Origin: Euryarchaeota archaeon TMED192
GTDB taxonomy: Archaea; Thermoplasmatota; Poseidoniia; Poseidoniales; Thalassarchaeaceae
DNA length: 49,629 bases
Assembly (NCBI GenBank): GCA_002170775.2
Contig: NHIP02000003.1
Coordinates: 221,776 to 271,404, forward strand
Reading direction: 5' to 3'
Shown one piece after another: positions 41,683 through 49,629 of this stretch (the stretch's first letter is position 1; each line of letters starts with the position of its first letter). The position numbers were made by a program, and so were the translations under genes. The notes beneath the pieces were generated by a model. That model was not told where the DNA came from and did no database searches. It saw nothing but the letters and a program-made list of their open reading frames with translations.

Positions 41683-42693
41683 TCATTCGACTGTGAGTAC
41701 TTCTGGGCCGCCTTCGGTCATCCATACTGTATGCTCGAACTGCCCTACTGGGCCCCTGTCTACACACCTAAGTGCCGAGTAAGATTCCAAGAATCTGATG
41801 CTTGTGAGTTTCTTAATCAGCGAATTCCACTTTCTTCTGATGGATTCTTGTTCTTCTTCAGGAAATGGCTTCTCGAGGAGGGAATAGGCCCACCTCTCCG
41901 CAAAGGGAAGAGTGGAATACCTCTCTTCGATGTATCTAGCCATCGTAGCACCAAGCGGCTTCAGCTTCTTCTTTGCCACTGCACGACGGACGGTTATGTT
42001 GCCCGTGACTCGATGGATGTTGGAAGATGTGGCAGGGGGTATATCTTCGATTTTACCGCTTTTTCCAGTGGTGTTGAACGGTTCAATGGCATAAAATGCA
42101 TCAACCTCTGGACCTCCTTTGAACGACGGGTTTGATTCCCCGCAATCGAAAGAGGGGACGGAGACCCCCGCATGCAAATTCCAGCGCTCTAGCTGATGGC
42201 CACAGAGATTTGTGATCGGTTGGAAGCCTGCATCTTTGTGGACCTGTTCTGATGCTGCGCCTACCTGTGCCCATGTGCCTCCGGGCACCATCGCTTCGAT
42301 GGAAGCATCTCTCGCTTCGCGCGCTGCGCGGATTTGGTCTGTGTGCTTACCGCCGCCGCCGACTTCGACAGTTAGTGCGTTGTCCGCGAGTGCACCTTTG
42401 ATGTGGACTCCCACATCCAGCTTTACCAAATCACCTTTCTCAAAGGTCATTTCACCCTCGAAGCCATCGGGTTTCGATAGCATGGAATTCGTAGTGTAGT
42501 GGGCGGCGATATCATTCACCGAAATAGTGACGGGGAATGCTGGCGTACCGCCGTGGCGTCGTATGAATCTCTCTGCTGAATCGATTAAATCGTCCCATGA
42601 TTTACCGGCCACGATTTCTCCTTTGATTCCCTCTACGGTTCTTCGTGCCACGTGTCCAGCGTCTTTCCAGAATTTTAAATCGGATTCTTCCAT
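41683..42693 (-). CDS. map: Methionine aminopeptidase, type II
   Basis: Removes N-terminal methionine from nascent proteins. All five metal ligands are in place: Asp93 and Asp104 (KLDVGVHIKGALADN), His166 (LCGHQLER), Glu204 (YAIEPFNTT) and Glu320 (QFEHTVWMTE). The type II insertion between His166 and Glu320 is present; 336 residues is longer than most archaeal enzymes (about 295). It overlaps the upstream tsaC by 19 bp, so the two are cotranscribed. Confidence 0.95.
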   Translation of the reverse strand: MEESDLKFWKDAGHVARRTVEGIKGEIVAGKSWDDLIDSAERFIRRHGGTPAFPVTISVNDIAAHYTTNSMLSKPDGFEGEMTFEKGDLVKLDVGVHIKGALADNALTVEVGGGGKHTDQIRAAREARDASIEAMVPGGTWAQVGAASEQVHKDAGFQPITNLCGHQLERWNLHAGVSVPSFDCGESNPSFKGGPEVDAFYAIEPFNTTGKSGKIEDIPPATSSNIHRVTGNITVRRAVAKKKLKPLGATMARYIEERYSTLPFAERWAYSLLEKPFPEEEQESIRRKWNSLIKKLTSIRFLESYSALRCVDRGPVGQFEHTVWMTEGGPEVLTVE

Positions 42694-43286
42694 GCACTAA
42701 TTACCTCTCTAATTGGGATTTTTCCTTCTCTCAGAATCTTGGGCGCGCGAGACGCATTCAGCCCAATCTGTAGGGGCCATGATATCAAAGTACTGGGGGG
42801 ACCGCCTGGACAGATGGCATCAATCCAATCGATTCCAGCATTGCGACCGCCTAATTCTAGAGCAGCTTCGGAGCATGACGTAAGCGGGTCTGTTCCAGAC
42901 ATATTTGCACTGGTGGCTGATAACGGCCCTGTTTGTCTAACCAATTCTCGAGCTATCGGGTGGTCAAGTATTCTGACTGCGACCCCTTGAGTGCCAAGTC
43001 TCGGGTCTAATTCTATTTTTGCAGGCAGAAGTACAGTGACAGCGCCTCTTTCGAAGGATGTTAGGAATGATTCAAGATTGGGTGGGATAGTGACGTAATC
43101 AGATGCCTGTTCTAAACTAATGACTCCGATTGAAACCGGTTTATCGTGGCTCCTTTTCTTGATTTCGAATAATGAGTTGAGGTTTTTAGTCGAGGGCAGG
43201 CAGCCCAGAGCGGGTTGAGTCGTGGTAGGGTAAACACACAAACCTCCGGAAAGAATCCAGTCAACCTGTGCTTGCAACATATTCAC
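42675..43286 (-). CDS. tsaC: L-threonylcarbamoyladenylate synthase (TsaC/YrdC)
   Basis: Makes threonylcarbamoyl-AMP, the donor for the t6A tRNA modification completed by KEOPS (whose Pcc1 subunit is encoded at 19.1-19.3 kb). The 203-residue YrdC domain has GGLCVYPTTTQPALGCL, IKKRSHDKPVSIGVIS, GAVTVLLPAK, VAVRILDHPIARELV and LSATSANMSG. Start GTG 43286 overlaps the RDD gene's stop (GTGA); ATG 43280 is an alternative. The C-terminal Sua5 domain is absent, making it a single-domain TsaC. Confidence 0.92.
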   Translation of the reverse strand: MNMLQAQVDWILSGGLCVYPTTTQPALGCLPSTKNLNSLFEIKKRSHDKPVSIGVISLEQASDYVTIPPNLESFLTSFERGAVTVLLPAKIELDPRLGTQGVAVRILDHPIARELVRQTGPLSATSANMSGTDPLTSCSEAALELGGRNAGIDWIDAICPGGPPSTLISWPLQIGLNASRAPKILREGKIPIREVISAWKNPI

Positions 43287-43768
43287 CTTAAATGACGTCT
43301 AAGTGCCGGGGGAAGCGAATTTGAGATTACAACTATTGATCTTATGTTTCGATCTAAATTCGACTGGTGGGTGTGCCTCTGCCGGATCCTCTGTATCTCA
43401 TAGGCCGCGTGATATATGTTGAACAACGGTATCAAGAACAATAGTTTGCCCCTGCTTCTTTGGTCCCACATGGCACTCGTCATTTCAGATCCATCTTCTG
43501 CCACTATAGCCAGGGAGAACATCCTTTGACCTAGTGATCTAGAAAATACTACGCCAGTCAGACGGAAATATAGCCATGTAGAGCCTGTTAGGATTATCAC
43601 CATCGCAATCCAGTAGTGAAAACCCAAACTGAGCAGCAAATCTGGATTCCAAACATTCACAATTCTTCCTCTTGTGATTACGATAAGTACCGCAGACAAT
43701 AGGGTCATGTCGATAATTAGAGCAGCGGATCGTCTCGATGCACTTGCTAATATGACTCCCTCGGGCAT
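43283..43768 (-). CDS. RDD-family membrane protein
   Basis: From ATG 43768 a 161-residue protein begins MPEGVILASASRRSAALIID, with the RDD family's first helix containing the R...D pattern, a second helix HYWIAMVIILTGSTWLYF and the family text TGVVFSRSLGQRMFSLAIVAEDG. Function unknown; some RDD proteins act as ion antiporters. The frame is open to 44137 but those extra 123 residues overlap the divergent zinc-ribbon gene and look random. It overlaps tsaC by 4 bp. Confidence 0.75.
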   Translation of the reverse strand: MPEGVILASASRRSAALIIDMTLLSAVLIVITRGRIVNVWNPDLLLSLGFHYWIAMVIILTGSTWLYFRLTGVVFSRSLGQRMFSLAIVAEDGSEMTSAMWDQRSRGKLLFLIPLFNIYHAAYEIQRIRQRHTHQSNLDRNIRSIVVISNSLPPALRRHLR

Positions 43769-43980
43769 GGGCCAAGCTGAATTTTCTTGATTGGCTACGA
43801 CCTCGCGGGCGAGGTTGAATCCCCCGCTGTGTATGGAAATGGGGCTCGAGTGGTCTTGCGTCACGTGCCATGTGACAAGGTTCAGATGTCTGAAGGTTTG
43901 GATTGTATCAGACCTTAACAAAACGTAACGAGAATGAACAGAGATTAAACCCGTAGCAATGCAGGTTCGTTCCGCTGAGC

Positions 43981-45309
43981 ATGTTTTTCGGGTGGGGTAA
44001 GCGTTCGAAGGACCTAGTCGAGTGCCCACTTTGTCAACAGTCGAACAATGCTGAAGAAATAACGTGTAAGCGGTGTGGATACCAGTTGGGACGTTCTGGA
44101 AATCAACAGATCGATCAGGGTGTGCAAGGACAAGCAAGCGATCTTTTCACAGCACTAATGGAGGATGCTGAAGAAGAAGTGAGCGAGGGCCCCACTGTTG
44201 ATTGGACCCAGTCCACATTCACAATGGATGACGTGACCATTGAAGTTTCACAATATGATGATGATCATGAAGTCGAGTTGTCCACAGCCCCCAGTTTCGC
44301 CACACAATTCGGAGATATGCCGGATGAGGCGAAGACCATTCTGCCATCGAATGTGGAATCTCATGTGAAAAAAGAGGATTCACAGGATGGTGCCGAAGAA
44401 TATGAAGAGTTACCACCGGTTGAGGCTGCCCCAGATGATGATTTTCCTTTAGCAGAGGCCGTCCCGGATGAGGACCTCCCGATGGTTGAGGCCGTCCCGG
44501 ATGAGGACCTCCCGATGGTTGAGGCCGTCCCGGATGAGGACCTCCCGATGGTATCTGAATCTCTCCAAGTCATAAGTGAGGAAGAAGAGGTTGGGGCTAT
44601 AGTGGATATTGAGAATAGTGGGGGAGATCCTGTGCCATCAATGGGTGAAGATGAGCTATTATCTCTCACGAATGCTGAATTGAGGTCAATGCTATCCAAT
44701 CTTGGCGCTCCTACACGAGGAAACAAGAAGGCACTTGTTGAGCGGCTTCTTGCCGTTGATGCCAGCGTATTGGAAGAGGAGTCGCATCAAGAAGAAGCGG
44801 AAGAAATTCTGGTTGGTGATAATTATGAGGAAGAAGTCGGAGAGACTGGTGAGGACAGGATAGTAGCTGATATTCTTCCAACTCAACCACCATTGATACC
44901 AGATATTCCTGATATGGATGAATCGGATGTGCAAACGAGTGATGAACACAACAAACTTGTTTCGAGCCTGCCAGAGATCGATGCTGTGCTAGATTCTCCC
45001 CCTGAAATTCTGGAAAAGAGCTCGTATTGGCCGTGGGCACAAACGATGCCTTGGATTGAGCGAGATATAGCGATCAAACTCAAACAAGCTATGGAAGAGG
45101 CTCGAGAAAAGAGGATGGGGAAGGCGAGGAGCTTGCTTGATGAAGCAGGCCCTCATCTGGGAGAGCGCACTCGGCTCCTATTTCCTGTTTGTCGACTTCT
45201 TCAGGCATTGGGCAGAGGCGATGAGGTGCCGGGCATTGTCGCAGGGGCCGAGGAAATGCATCCATCGGATCCTGCTGTAGCAGATGCCAGGTATCGTCTT
45301 GGAGTATGA
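43981..45309 (+). CDS. Zinc-ribbon, acidic-repeat, SAP-domain protein
   Basis: A 442-residue modular protein with no single named family. Residues 15-32 are a zinc ribbon (CPLC..CKRCGY). Residues about 55-220 are very acidic and include four tandem 11-residue units (consensus EAVPDEDLPMV). Residues about 225-260 are a SAP-like helix-extended loop-helix (LTNAELRSMLSNLGAP, NKKALVERLL), a fold that binds DNA or RNA. After another acidic linker, the last 90 residues are helical and TPR-like (ARSLLDEAGPHLGERTR, VCRLLQALGRGDEVPGIV). It may bridge nucleic acid and protein partners. The downstream acetyltransferase starts right after its stop. Confidence 0.75.
   Translation: MFFGWGKRSKDLVECPLCQQSNNAEEITCKRCGYQLGRSGNQQIDQGVQGQASDLFTALMEDAEEEVSEGPTVDWTQSTFTMDDVTIEVSQYDDDHEVELSTAPSFATQFGDMPDEAKTILPSNVESHVKKEDSQDGAEEYEELPPVEAAPDDDFPLAEAVPDEDLPMVEAVPDEDLPMVEAVPDEDLPMVSESLQVISEEEEVGAIVDIENSGGDPVPSMGEDELLSLTNAELRSMLSNLGAPTRGNKKALVERLLAVDASVLEEESHQEEAEEILVGDNYEEEVGETGEDRIVADILPTQPPLIPDIPDMDESDVQTSDEHNKLVSSLPEIDAVLDSPPEILEKSSYWPWAQTMPWIERDIAIKLKQAMEEAREKRMGKARSLLDEAGPHLGERTRLLFPVCRLLQALGRGDEVPGIVAGAEEMHPSDPAVADARYRLGV
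44422..44553 (+). repeat. Four tandem 33-bp coding repeats
   Basis: Three units at 44455-44553 are almost identical at DNA level (each starts GAGGCCGTCCCGGATGAGGA and differs only at the last base or two); a diverged unit precedes them at 44422-44454. Each encodes 11 residues in the acidic linker of the SAP protein. Near-identity including third codon positions indicates recent expansion, and copy number probably varies between strains. Confidence 0.93.
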
Positions 45310-45310
45310 T

Positions 45311-45880
45311 ATGAGTAGACGACCGACGGTTTCAATACGGGTTGATGAGCGATTGGTCCTCAGACCAGCAGCAGTCAAGAGTCTTGAAGATTTGACAGAG
45401 GCTTTTCTAGAAACATGGCCAGAAGTGAGTAGGGCTATGCCCTGGATCAATCCGGACAAAGACGTGGAAGAGCAACTCTTCGATTTTTTAGAAGAGGCGG
45501 AACGGATGGGTAGGGCTGGATTACTACATCATTGGGTAATGATCGACCCTCGGTCGGACAGACTGATCGGACTGATTGGTTTTGACAGAGTAACTCGTTC
45601 GGATAGAAGCGACTGGAATCTTGGATACTGGGTAAGAAGTCTAGATCAACGCCAGGGTATTGCTAAAAGATCAATCGATGCTGTTCTCAAGTGGATTGGT
45701 GAAGGCTCTCAAAAGGTGATAGAGGTCAAGGTTGACCCAAACAACAAGGCCGGGCTCACAACCGTCAGGAGGGCACTTCGTGACTGGGGGGGAGTTAGGG
45801 CCCCAGAGGGCGATGCATCCATCACAGTGGCGGGGCTAAGGACAATGCATCACTGCCATCTCATCGAAGTTGGGATGTAA
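45311..45880 (+). CDS. GNAT acetyltransferase, RimJ/RimL-like
   Basis: A 189-residue acetyltransferase. It has the RimJ/L-type opening (ERLVLRPAAVKSLEDLTEAF), the core strand RLIGLIGFDRV, then WNLGYWVRSLDQRQGIAKRSI, the acetyl-CoA-binding motif A with Q-x-x-G-I/A, followed by IEVKVDPNNKAGLTTVRRAL. Members acetylate N-termini of ribosomal proteins or small molecules. ATG 45311 comes one base after the stop of the SAP gene; an in-frame TTG nine codons earlier overlaps that gene. Confidence 0.85.
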   Translation: MSRRPTVSIRVDERLVLRPAAVKSLEDLTEAFLETWPEVSRAMPWINPDKDVEEQLFDFLEEAERMGRAGLLHHWVMIDPRSDRLIGLIGFDRVTRSDRSDWNLGYWVRSLDQRQGIAKRSIDAVLKWIGEGSQKVIEVKVDPNNKAGLTTVRRALRDWGGVRAPEGDASITVAGLRTMHHCHLIEVGM

Positions 45881-45957
45881 TTTCACCACATCAACAAGGA
45901 TAACAGTCGTGTGGGAGGTTGAAAGGTATCCCCCATTTCGGTAATAGAGGGGAGTGC

Positions 45958-48600
45958 ATGGGACGGAGGGCTCATCTTCCAGACGCTGATCCGGACGAAA
46001 CCGGCGAATGGATTGAGGCTCTTCGTGATGTGGCAGGTAAAAGCGGGGTATCAAGAGCGAGGATCTTGCTCCATGAGATTCTTGGCGAGGCGTATGATCT
46101 CGGGATCCCTATTTCACCAATTTCTAGAACGCCCTACCTGAACACAATACCAAGAGAGAGCGAGGGGTCTTACCCCGGAAATGAAGGTCTGGAGGTTGAA
46201 TTTCAAAATCATGTGTTGTGGAATGCAGCCGCCATAGTATCTGATGCCAATAGAAGAATCGATGGCATAGGGGGCCATATCTCGACTTATGCCTCATCTT
46301 CTACCTTGTATGAGGTGGGATTCAATCATGTTTTCCGAGGCAAGGAGAGCGGTATTGGAGATGCTGTTTACATCCAAGGGCATGGTAGCCCTGGAATTTA
46401 TGCTAGGGCCTTCCTAGAGGGGCGCCTCGACCGAGGGGCGCTGAAGAATTTCAGACAAGAAGTGGGGGGAGGAGGGTTATCTTCCTACCCTCATCCTAGA
46501 TTGATGCCGGATTTCTGGGAGTATCCGACGGTCTCAATGGGTCTAGGGCCACTTGCCGCTGTGATGCAGGCCAAATTTTGGAAATACCTCCACAATAGAG
46601 GGCTTGCAGACACTTCGAAGTCTCGTGTCTTTTCATTTCTCGGTGATGGGGAGATGGATGAGCCGGAATCAATCGCCTCAATTGCTATCGCTGGACGTGA
46701 GCGGCTGGACAACCTGATTGTGGTTGTTAACTGTAATCTACAACGGCTTGATGGCCCCGTTCGAGGCAATGCCAAGATCATTCAAGAGCTAGAAGGGCTT
46801 TACAGAGGAGCTGGCTGGGAAGTCATAAAGGTCCTGTGGAATGAAGATTGGGACAGTTTGCTTCGGAGGCATGGAAGTATTCTCTTGGATCGTCTGGAGG
46901 AGATAACGGACGGAGATTTCCAAAGAATGAGTATATTAGACGCCCAGGCATTTAGAATTGAATTCTTCTCAGGGTCCGATGAATTAGAGAAGATTGGGTC
47001 TTCTCTTTCAGATGATGAAATTAAGATGCTGGGCAGGGGCGGCCATGATCGGCGAAAGGTGCTTGCAGCGTATCGTGCCGCTGAGAGGTCGGATCGCCCT
47101 GCTGTGATTCTTGCACATACCGTTAAAGGGTGGGGGATCGACTCTTTCCTAGCAAGGAATTCAACGCACCAGAAGAAGAAGATGGATCGTGGTTCGCTTA
47201 TGGCGTATCGTGATCATCTCGGCGTAGGGGTTTCTGATGACATGGTGGAAGAGGATCCTTTCGTCGAGTTCTCATCTGATAGTCGGGTCTTGGCTTACGC
47301 AAAGGAAAGACGTACATCTCTTGGAGGGCCCTTGCCATCTCGGAGTCCTTCTCCAATGGGATTTGAAATTCCAGATTCCTCGGTGTTCTCAGAATTCGAC
47401 ACAGGTACTCCGGAGAAACAAAAGGTTTCGACGACGATGGTTTTCGTGCGGTTGTTACGCAGTCTCATGAAATCTGATATTGGAAAACGGGTGGTTCCAG
47501 TGATACCGGACGAAGGGCGGACTTTCGGAATGGACCCGTTGTTCAGTGAATTCGGGATTTTCTCTCTTGGGGGTCAAAAATACACTCCTGTGGACCATGC
47601 TATGCTCATGAATTACAAAGAATCCGAGTCCGGCCAGATTTTGCAAGAAGGGATTTCTGAAGCCGGTGCGATGGCTACCTGGACTGCAGCTGCTACTTCA
47701 TATGCACACTCAGGAGTGGGTTCGCTTCCTTTCTACATATTCTACTCGATGTTTGGTTTCCAGAGAGTCGCTGATCAAGTATGGGCTGCTGCAGATGCTC
47801 GGGCAAGAGGATTTCTGATGGGTGCAACCGCGGGTCGGACCACATTGAATGGAGAGGGTTTGCAACATCAAGACGGGCATAGCCTTCTCCTGGCGTCAAC
47901 TGTTCCTTCAGTCCGAGCATGGGATCCTGCGTATGCGTATGAGCTTGCTACGATAATACAACATGGGATTCAAGAAATGGTGGAGGAGGAGAAGGATATG
48001 ATTCACTATATCATGCTCTACAACGATAATGAGAGCCAACCTCAGAAGCCCGAGGGCTGCGAAGAGGGGATTATACGAGGGGCTTATGTAATCAAGAAGC
48101 CCTTACATGAAGGCGGGCCGTTGGTGAGGTTGTTAGGTTCAGGACCGATCCTCAAGAATGTGGTTGCAGCCTCCGAGAAGCTTGGTGAATACGGGGTTAG
48201 AACAGAAATATGGTCAGTTACATCGTATGGCGAGTTGCGTCGTGAAGGGATTGAAGCCCAGCGAATGAAAAGACTCGATCCTTCAGATGTTACAATACCT
48301 TACGTCGTTTCATGTTTCGGCGACGATGTCCCCACTGTCGCTGCCTCGGACTACATAGCTGCGGTACCAGAAATGATCCAGAGATGGGTGGGGGGATCGT
48401 TTTGTGTGCTCGGAACAGACGGGTATGGCAGAAGCGACACGCGAGATGCACTCAGAAAATTCTTCGAAGTTGATTCGGATAGCATAGTCGTCGGGGCTCT
48501 TTCACTACTCGAGAAAGATGGAAATCTCAAAAGCGGCACGGTTGCATCGGCGATTGAAACGATGGGGATTGATACAGAACGATTCGATGTGACTGTTTGA
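45958..48600 (+). CDS. aceE: Pyruvate dehydrogenase E1, homodimeric (AceE type)
   Basis: Thiamine-dependent decarboxylation of pyruvate for acetyl-CoA formation. The 880-residue protein closely follows the bacterial AceE plan: GGHISTYASSSTLYEVGFNH, the TPP/Mg motif SFLGDGEMDEPES with NCNLQRLDGPV, HTVKGWGID, VIPDEGRTFGMDPLF and a C-terminal transketolase-like domain. ATG 45958 follows GAGGGGAG, a good ribosome site. Archaea that have a pyruvate dehydrogenase normally use heterodimeric E1. E2 and E3 are not adjacent: the next gene is on the opposite strand. Confidence 0.95.
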   Translation: MGRRAHLPDADPDETGEWIEALRDVAGKSGVSRARILLHEILGEAYDLGIPISPISRTPYLNTIPRESEGSYPGNEGLEVEFQNHVLWNAAAIVSDANRRIDGIGGHISTYASSSTLYEVGFNHVFRGKESGIGDAVYIQGHGSPGIYARAFLEGRLDRGALKNFRQEVGGGGLSSYPHPRLMPDFWEYPTVSMGLGPLAAVMQAKFWKYLHNRGLADTSKSRVFSFLGDGEMDEPESIASIAIAGRERLDNLIVVVNCNLQRLDGPVRGNAKIIQELEGLYRGAGWEVIKVLWNEDWDSLLRRHGSILLDRLEEITDGDFQRMSILDAQAFRIEFFSGSDELEKIGSSLSDDEIKMLGRGGHDRRKVLAAYRAAERSDRPAVILAHTVKGWGIDSFLARNSTHQKKKMDRGSLMAYRDHLGVGVSDDMVEEDPFVEFSSDSRVLAYAKERRTSLGGPLPSRSPSPMGFEIPDSSVFSEFDTGTPEKQKVSTTMVFVRLLRSLMKSDIGKRVVPVIPDEGRTFGMDPLFSEFGIFSLGGQKYTPVDHAMLMNYKESESGQILQEGISEAGAMATWTAAATSYAHSGVGSLPFYIFYSMFGFQRVADQVWAAADARARGFLMGATAGRTTLNGEGLQHQDGHSLLLASTVPSVRAWDPAYAYELATIIQHGIQEMVEEEKDMIHYIMLYNDNESQPQKPEGCEEGIIRGAYVIKKPLHEGGPLVRLLGSGPILKNVVAASEKLGEYGVRTEIWSVTSYGELRREGIEAQRMKRLDPSDVTIPYVVSCFGDDVPTVAASDYIAAVPEMIQRWVGGSFCVLGTDGYGRSDTRDALRKFFEVDSDSIVVGALSLLEKDGNLKSGTVASAIETMGIDTERFDVTV

Positions 48601-48602
48601 CC

Positions 48603-49629
48603 TCAGTCCTCTACGAATCCATCCCATCGGCACATGTAATCTATGAATACAGGGCTCAAATCTGCTTCTGAAAGCTGTTTTCTCGTGAAGGGCGGGCGTG
48701 TGTTGTTGTCGGTATGTACTCTTGAGGGCCAATCGGGATGGGCGATGCCGGCTCTTCCGACGCCCAACATGTCTGCGCCTTGGAAAAATGCCTCGGATAC
48801 ATCATTCTCATCCCATATCCCCCCTGTTGTAAGGATGGGTATCTGGCCACCTATTTTTCTAGAGAATTCAGCGGTTATCGGTATTGCGTCCGATCCGTCA
48901 TGGGTCTTTTTTGATATGTCCCAACAAGACAGGTGAAGAATATCGATGCCTTCGTCGATTAGATCTCTCGACAAATCTAGGCTGTCTTCGATTGTTATTC
49001 CGCAAGATGGGTATGTCGGAGATATCCTTACAGCGATTATGAAATTGGACGGGACGGTTTTCTTGATCCTCCGCACTATTTCCATTAAGAATCTAAATCT
49101 ATCCTTTCTCGAACCGCCCCAGTCATCTTCTCTTCGGTTGGTTTTGGTTCCTAGAAATTGAGATATCAGATACCCATGGGCGCCATGTATCTCAATACCA
49201 TCGAAACCTGCATCTGAGCATCTTTGTGCCGCGGTAGCGAACCATTGTATTGCTTCTTCGATCTCCTGCTCCCCCATAGAGCGGGAATAACCTGTTGAAG
49301 ACTGCTCGGTCTTATTCACACTGCTAGATATCGGAATTTCTCCAGTGAGATCTGTCGGGGCCCTCATGCCCCCGTGAAAAATTTGAACGAGGCTCCCAGC
49401 TCCATGACGTCTTATTCTCCCGGATAGTTCCTCCAAACCAGAGAGCATGTCGTCACTGTGTACGCCCAACTCACCGACCCAAGATTTGCCGCTGGGATGG
49501 ACGAATGCTGCGGCGGTGGTCACGATGCCAAAACCGTCCTTTGCACGTCTTTCAAGCCACCTCATCTCATCTTGAGTGAGTGTGCCGTCTTCTCGGCTTT
49601 GCTTGTTTGTGAGTGCTGCTAAGACGCTC
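48603..49629 (-). CDS. Old yellow enzyme family NADH:flavin oxidoreductase, partial
   Basis: FMN-dependent oxidoreductase of the OYE/2,4-dienoyl-CoA reductase group; the frame is open to the window edge and the first ~20 codons in view (SVLAALTNKQSREDG, TLTQDEMRWLERRAKDGFG) match the family, so the true start is outside. Visible motifs: QIFHGG, DGIEIHGAHGYLISQFL, NRREDDWGGSRKDRFRFL, ILTTGGI and ADMLGVGRAGIAHPDW. No Fe-S domain follows, so this is the short OYE form. Substrates are usually activated alkenes. It converges on aceE with 2 bp between stops. Confidence 0.9.
   Translation of the reverse strand, partial: SVLAALTNKQSREDGTLTQDEMRWLERRAKDGFGIVTTAAAFVHPSGKSWVGELGVHSDDMLSGLEELSGRIRRHGAGSLVQIFHGGMRAPTDLTGEIPISSSVNKTEQSSTGYSRSMGEQEIEEAIQWFATAAQRCSDAGFDGIEIHGAHGYLISQFLGTKTNRREDDWGGSRKDRFRFLMEIVRRIKKTVPSNFIIAVRISPTYPSCGITIEDSLDLSRDLIDEGIDILHLSCWDISKKTHDGSDAIPITAEFSRKIGGQIPILTTGGIWDENDVSEAFFQGADMLGVGRAGIAHPDWPSRVHTDNNTRPPFTRKQLSEADLSPVFIDYMCRWDGFVED

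Noticed and set aside
41578-42135. 185-codon plus-strand ORF
   Set aside because: Antisense to the certain methionine aminopeptidase gene; composition is that of a shadow frame.
43769-44137. N-terminal extension of the RDD protein
   Set aside because: It overlaps the divergent zinc-ribbon gene start and has no conserved residue; the internal ATG gives the expected family N-terminus.
44422-44553. CRISPR-like array
   Set aside because: The repeats are contiguous, in frame and coding, without spacers.

Overview
The window looks like a chromosome segment of a planktonic euryarchaeon of the Marine Group II/III type (Poseidoniia, Thermoplasmatota). Archaeal markers are the large subunit of the D-family DNA polymerase (DP2), the archaeal primase large subunit PriL, an archaeal DnaG-like C-terminus, NreA, deoxyhypusine synthase, MptE (6-hydroxymethylpterin pyrophosphokinase), 4-phosphopantoate-beta-alanine ligase, the KEOPS subunit Pcc1, type II methionine aminopeptidase and DUF373. 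Mixed with these are bacterial-type genes (homodimeric pyruvate dehydrogenase E1, BolA with a CGFS glutaredoxin, a family-10 pectate lyase, CsaA, class II fumarase), the mosaic expected of that group. The lineage is inferred from gene content only; no rRNA is present.

Layout. 1-6.4 kb: end of dnaG, a membrane-anchored TPR protein, a redoxin and a methyltransferase, then enolase. 5.4-8.5 kb (minus): aminotransferase, Nudix hydrolase, SAM decarboxylase and deoxyhypusine synthase, tying polyamine supply to eIF5A hypusination. A tRNA-Cys follows. 8.6-15.9 kb: small membrane proteins, a VOC protein, a thioesterase, an N-acetyltransferase, a probable secreted or anchored pectate lyase, RNase HI, GcvH and a THEP1-type NTPase. 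15.9-19.4 kb: an isopropylmalate/isocitrate dehydrogenase family enzyme, the coenzyme operon nadC-phosphopantothenate synthetase, and Pcc1. 19.4-29.4 kb: ABC-F ATPase and an information-processing block (NreA, DUF373, PriL, MptE, DP2). 29.5-32.6 kb: pyrE, csaA, cyclophilin and a fumarase carrying an N-terminal ribbon-helix-helix DNA-binding domain.

32.6-33.4 kb is a 783-bp gap between convergent genes. It contains many strong hairpins and a purine-rich minus strand with UUCG and GNRA-type loops; I read it as a candidate large structured RNA. 33.4-38.4 kb: beta-propeller protein, M32 carboxypeptidase, ferritin-like protein, a winged-helix/P-loop regulator and thioredoxin. 38.5-41.5 kb (plus): ribulose-phosphate epimerase, then a tight BolA-glutaredoxin-aquaporin operon and an EamA transporter. 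41.7-43.8 kb (minus): RDD protein, TsaC and methionine aminopeptidase. 44-49.6 kb: zinc-ribbon/SAP protein, acetyltransferase, AceE, and an old-yellow-enzyme family gene running off the window edge.

Genes are packed tightly, often with 4-20 bp overlaps. Several transcription units show TATA-like boxes 23-33 bp before the start codon, which suggests leaderless mRNAs. The least ordinary items are the candidate RNA, the RHH-fumarase fusion with a palindrome in its promoter, the pectate lyase, the BolA-glutaredoxin-aquaporin operon whose aquaporin lacks the selectivity-filter arginine, and the solitary bacterial-type AceE.
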